A stretch of 64,000 bases of DNA from Trichoplusia ni (taxonomy: Eukaryota; Arthropoda; Insecta; Lepidoptera; Noctuidae), in NCBI RefSeq assembly GCF_003590095.1, contig NC_039481.1, forward strand, positions 2,542,001 through 2,606,000. The letters are read 5' to 3'. Positions 61,682-64,000 of the stretch are shown here, piece after piece. The position numbers were made by a program, and so were the translations under genes. Positions within the stretch are counted from its first letter, which is position 1; each line of letters starts with the position of its first letter. The notes under the pieces are model-generated. The model made no database searches, was not told the origin of the DNA, and worked only from the letters and a program-made list of their open reading frames with translations.

Positions 61682-63768
61682 ATGGTGAGCGGAGTCATAA
61701 AAATAAGTCTGTTAAATCTTAGGGTCACTATACTTTTACTGTATTATTCAACGTTATTGTAATTTCGTGCTGTGATTGTGTAAATATGAATTGATATTAT
61801 TTTACGAACCGTGTCATGAGTTTACGTTGATTATTAGATCCAAAAACATTGTCTCAAGTGTTAATATCTCGTAATTTAAGATTATTCAGGACACCATGTC
61901 CTTATTAAAAAGATCAAGAATGCTATTTATTCAAAGTTTTCAATCAATACATTATTCTAACCTAAATGATGAAACACCGACACATGCGCGTCATCTGATG
62001 CTGCAGAAGAAGCAAAATTGATATGTAGTGCCATGTTTTATGTGTATTACAATATTAGTTTTGTTTTAGACTGTAGCGCTAATGATTATAAAGTGTCTCT
62101 GATAAATTTCTACTACTAAAACAGCATATGTTTTGTTAAAATTGCCGATTACATTGAAGCTACTGTTTTAGGGATTCGTGAAAGTCGTGAAGAACAAGCA
62201 ATACTTTAAGAGGTACCAAGTTAAGTTCAAGAGGCGTCGTGAGGGAAAAACCGACTACTATGCCCGTAAACGCCTTGTTGTTCAAGTAAGTTTGTTGTTA
62301 TATATTTGTAGGTTATTCATATTTTACGTGATTCTAACTCTTGAATTTGTATAACAGGACAAGAACAAATACAACACACCCAAGTACCGCCTGATCGTCC
62401 GTCTGTCCAACAAGGATGTGACCTGCCAGGTGGCTTACTCCCGCATTGAGGGAGACCACATTGTCTGTGCTGCCTACTCCCATGAACTGCCGCGTTACGG
62501 CGTTAAAGTAAGTTTTTTTTTGGTTTTTACTGGTTTCAAAATTATGTATTTAATTGAACTCTTATGAGTTTTAGGTAGACACAAAAATCTCAGCTATCAT
62601 TAATTTTGTATATTGGGTAACATAATTACTTACCTTATGATGATTTTGAACGGGCGGTCTGAAAGAGCCGTACAAACTCGTAAAACCCTGTTGTTATATG
62701 TTCAATACTGACTATTTACTATCAATCCATACTTTTATTTGAGGTTTTAGCAAAGAGCTCATTAAATGATATATTTTAGGTAGGTCTGACCAACTACGCA
62801 GCTGCCTACTGCACGGGGCTGCTGCTTGCAAGAAGACTGCTCCAGAGACTTGGTCTGGACTCCTTATACAGTGGTGCAACAGAAGTCACTGGTGACGAAT
62901 ACAATGTTGAACCTGTAGACAACGGCCCGGGCGCCTTCAGGTTATTACTTTTACAATTACTTTCTGTCCATAACAATAACATCAAGTAAACAATGATGGT
63001 GATGGAGACTGAAAAAATTGTTTAAATTTGCTTGAGACCACACTTATGGTTTTGATGATGAAGTTATTACGGGCGGTCTGAAAGCACGTACAATGCTCAA
63101 TATAAATGTTGTATCGTATATTCTGACTTATTTAATCATGGAATGTTGTCATGGAATCATGTTGTTTTTGTCCTTATAATATGGTCCTTACATTTTATAG
63201 ATGTTACCTTGATGTGGGTCTAGCACGTACCACTACTGGTGCTCGTGTCTTTGGAGCCATGAAAGGTGCAGTTGATGGTGGCCTCAATGTCCCTCACTCC
63301 ATCAAGAGGTTCCCTGGTTATGATGCCGAAGCAAAGAAATTCAATGCAGAAGTACACAGGTAATTATTTTAGTTCTTTACATTCTCATTTATAATTCTAT
63401 CTATTTTCACCATACTTATAATTCAACTATTTCTAGGTTGAATAAGCTCCATTCATCCTCTGAATTATAGGTCTTTTCTATTATTTAGACAGCGTTATTG
63501 GAGCAACATTATACATTAGGATTTTTGGTTGTGATAAAAATTACACCACTATATTTTTGAAACCGGTCCTAATAACACATGTTGGTATCTTGAACTAAAG
63601 TAGATTTTAGCCAAAAAGGAGACCTAGAACATAATTTTTTATTTTTTCAGAGCTCACATCTTTGGTTTACACGTGGCTGAGTACATGCGCAGCCTTGAAG
63701 CTGATGATGAAGACTCCTTCAAGAGACAGTTTGGCAAATACATCAAACTTGGTGTAAATGCTGACTCT
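61682..63768 (+). CDS. RpL5: ribosomal protein L5 (uL18), 3' end cut by window
   Basis: RpL5 binds 5S rRNA with RpL11 and forms part of the 60S central protuberance. Exons seen: 61682-61684 (only the ATG), 62172-62285, 62358-62507, 62780-62940, 63201-63359, 63651-63768; 705 nt, 235 residues of an expected roughly 297. The sequence opens MGFVKVVKNKQYFKRYQVKF, followed by GKTDYYARKRLV, NKYNTPKYRLIVRLSNKDVTCQV, GLTNYAAAYCTGLLLARR, FRCYLDVGLARTTTGARVFGA and GLNVPHSIKRFPGYD. The last visible exon ends in phase 0 at ...GVNADS with donor gtaagt; the next exon lies beyond the window. An intron directly after the start codon is usual for ribosomal protein genes. The donor after exon 4 is gttatt, which is weak. 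Introns 3 and 4 each host a C/D box snoRNA. Confidence 0.97.
62632..62716 (+). ncRNA. C/D box snoRNA in RpL5 intron 3, snR70/SNORD43-type guide
   Basis: Box C ATGATGA is at 62637-62643, box D' CTGA at 62659-62662 and box D CTGA at 62708-62711. The nine nucleotides just before D' (62650-62658, ACGGGCGGT) are complementary to ACCGCCCGU in the conserved 3' end of 18S rRNA. By the N+5 rule the methylated base is the C equivalent to E. coli 16S C1402, known as yeast Cm1639 (guide snR70) and human Cm1703 (SNORD43). Box D lies 68 nt before the 3' splice site, the normal spacing for intron-processed C/D snoRNAs. The terminal stem is poor, which lowers confidence slightly. Confidence 0.82.
63050..63131 (+). 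ncRNA. C/D box snoRNA in RpL5 intron 4, paralogue with the same 18S guide
   Basis: Box C ATGATGA is at 63055-63061, box D' CTGA at 63078-63081 and box D CTGA at 63123-63126. The guide at 63069-63077 is again ACGGGCGGT, directly before D'. The copy shares a block with the intron 3 snoRNA (cgggcggtctgaaag followed by cgtacaa), so the two are duplicates. The sequences before box D differ, so the D-guide may target different sites. Box D is 74 nt before the 3' splice site. Confidence 0.82.
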
Positions 63769-64000
63769 GTAAGTACAATTTTTGATAAATTATTAATACG
63801 TCCAACCAAATTACTGTTCATGAATTTACACTTGGACAGTGTCGAAATTGGACAAAAGTAATGCAAAATTATTACGTTTTAAAATATTTTTGTTATTTTT
63901 ATAAGTATTAAAATTGCAACATTGATTTTTGCGAACTAACATACTAAAATACTTAGATACAAAAAACAAATCATTAATTTTTAACAATTCTTTGTCAGAT

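Noticed and set aside
1..64000. CRISPR arrays, bacterial operons, integrated virus genes
   Set aside because: None seen: no regularly spaced repeats, no cluster of intronless prokaryote-like frames, and no frame recalling viral proteins.

Overview
This window looks like nuclear DNA of a lepidopteran insect, probably a noctuoid moth. It is AT-rich with small islands of higher GC, and its genes are cut by many short GT-AG introns. It also carries tRNA-derived SINEs and diverged interspersed repeats of kinds I recognise as common in Lepidoptera. The order-level call rests on gene sequence and repeat style; the family-level call is a guess.

Layout: the left 39 kb is gene-poor. It holds one clear but unrecognised coding exon on the minus strand (9610-10440), which can be joined in phase to a short possible first exon at 38058-38127 and a possible last exon at 2614-2738. 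That would make a minus-strand gene about 35 kb long. The rest of this stretch is intronic or intergenic DNA with GC-rich islands (2617-2745, 14270-14330, 15186-15330, 20030-20100, 25180-25430), SINEs, MITE-like elements and perfect foldbacks.

The right 24 kb is gene-dense and readable exon by exon. In order: Rop (Sec1/Munc18 family, +), argininosuccinate synthase (+), Mediator subunit 22 (+), NDUFB8/ND-ASHI of complex I (-), SCYL3/PACE-1-like pseudokinase (+), an AGPAT/lysophosphatidic acid acyltransferase (-), and ribosomal protein L5 (+, cut by the window end). NDUFB8/SCYL3 and AGPAT/RpL5 are head-to-head pairs with gaps of about 0.5 kb. MED22/NDUFB8 and SCYL3/AGPAT converge. These are housekeeping or neuronal genes with no common pathway.

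The most interesting items are: (1) a tandem pair of equal-length, same-phase alternative exons 4 in Rop that cannot both be included without a frameshift; (2) two related C/D box snoRNAs in consecutive RpL5 introns, both predicted to guide 2'-O-methylation of the 18S decoding-centre cytidine equivalent to E. coli C1402; (3) a GC-AG intron in argininosuccinate synthase; (4) the unrecognised Cys/Ser/Asp-rich minus-strand gene; (5) a full palindromic RFX X-box in a GC-rich island. I saw no CRISPR array, bacterial operon or intact autonomous transposon.
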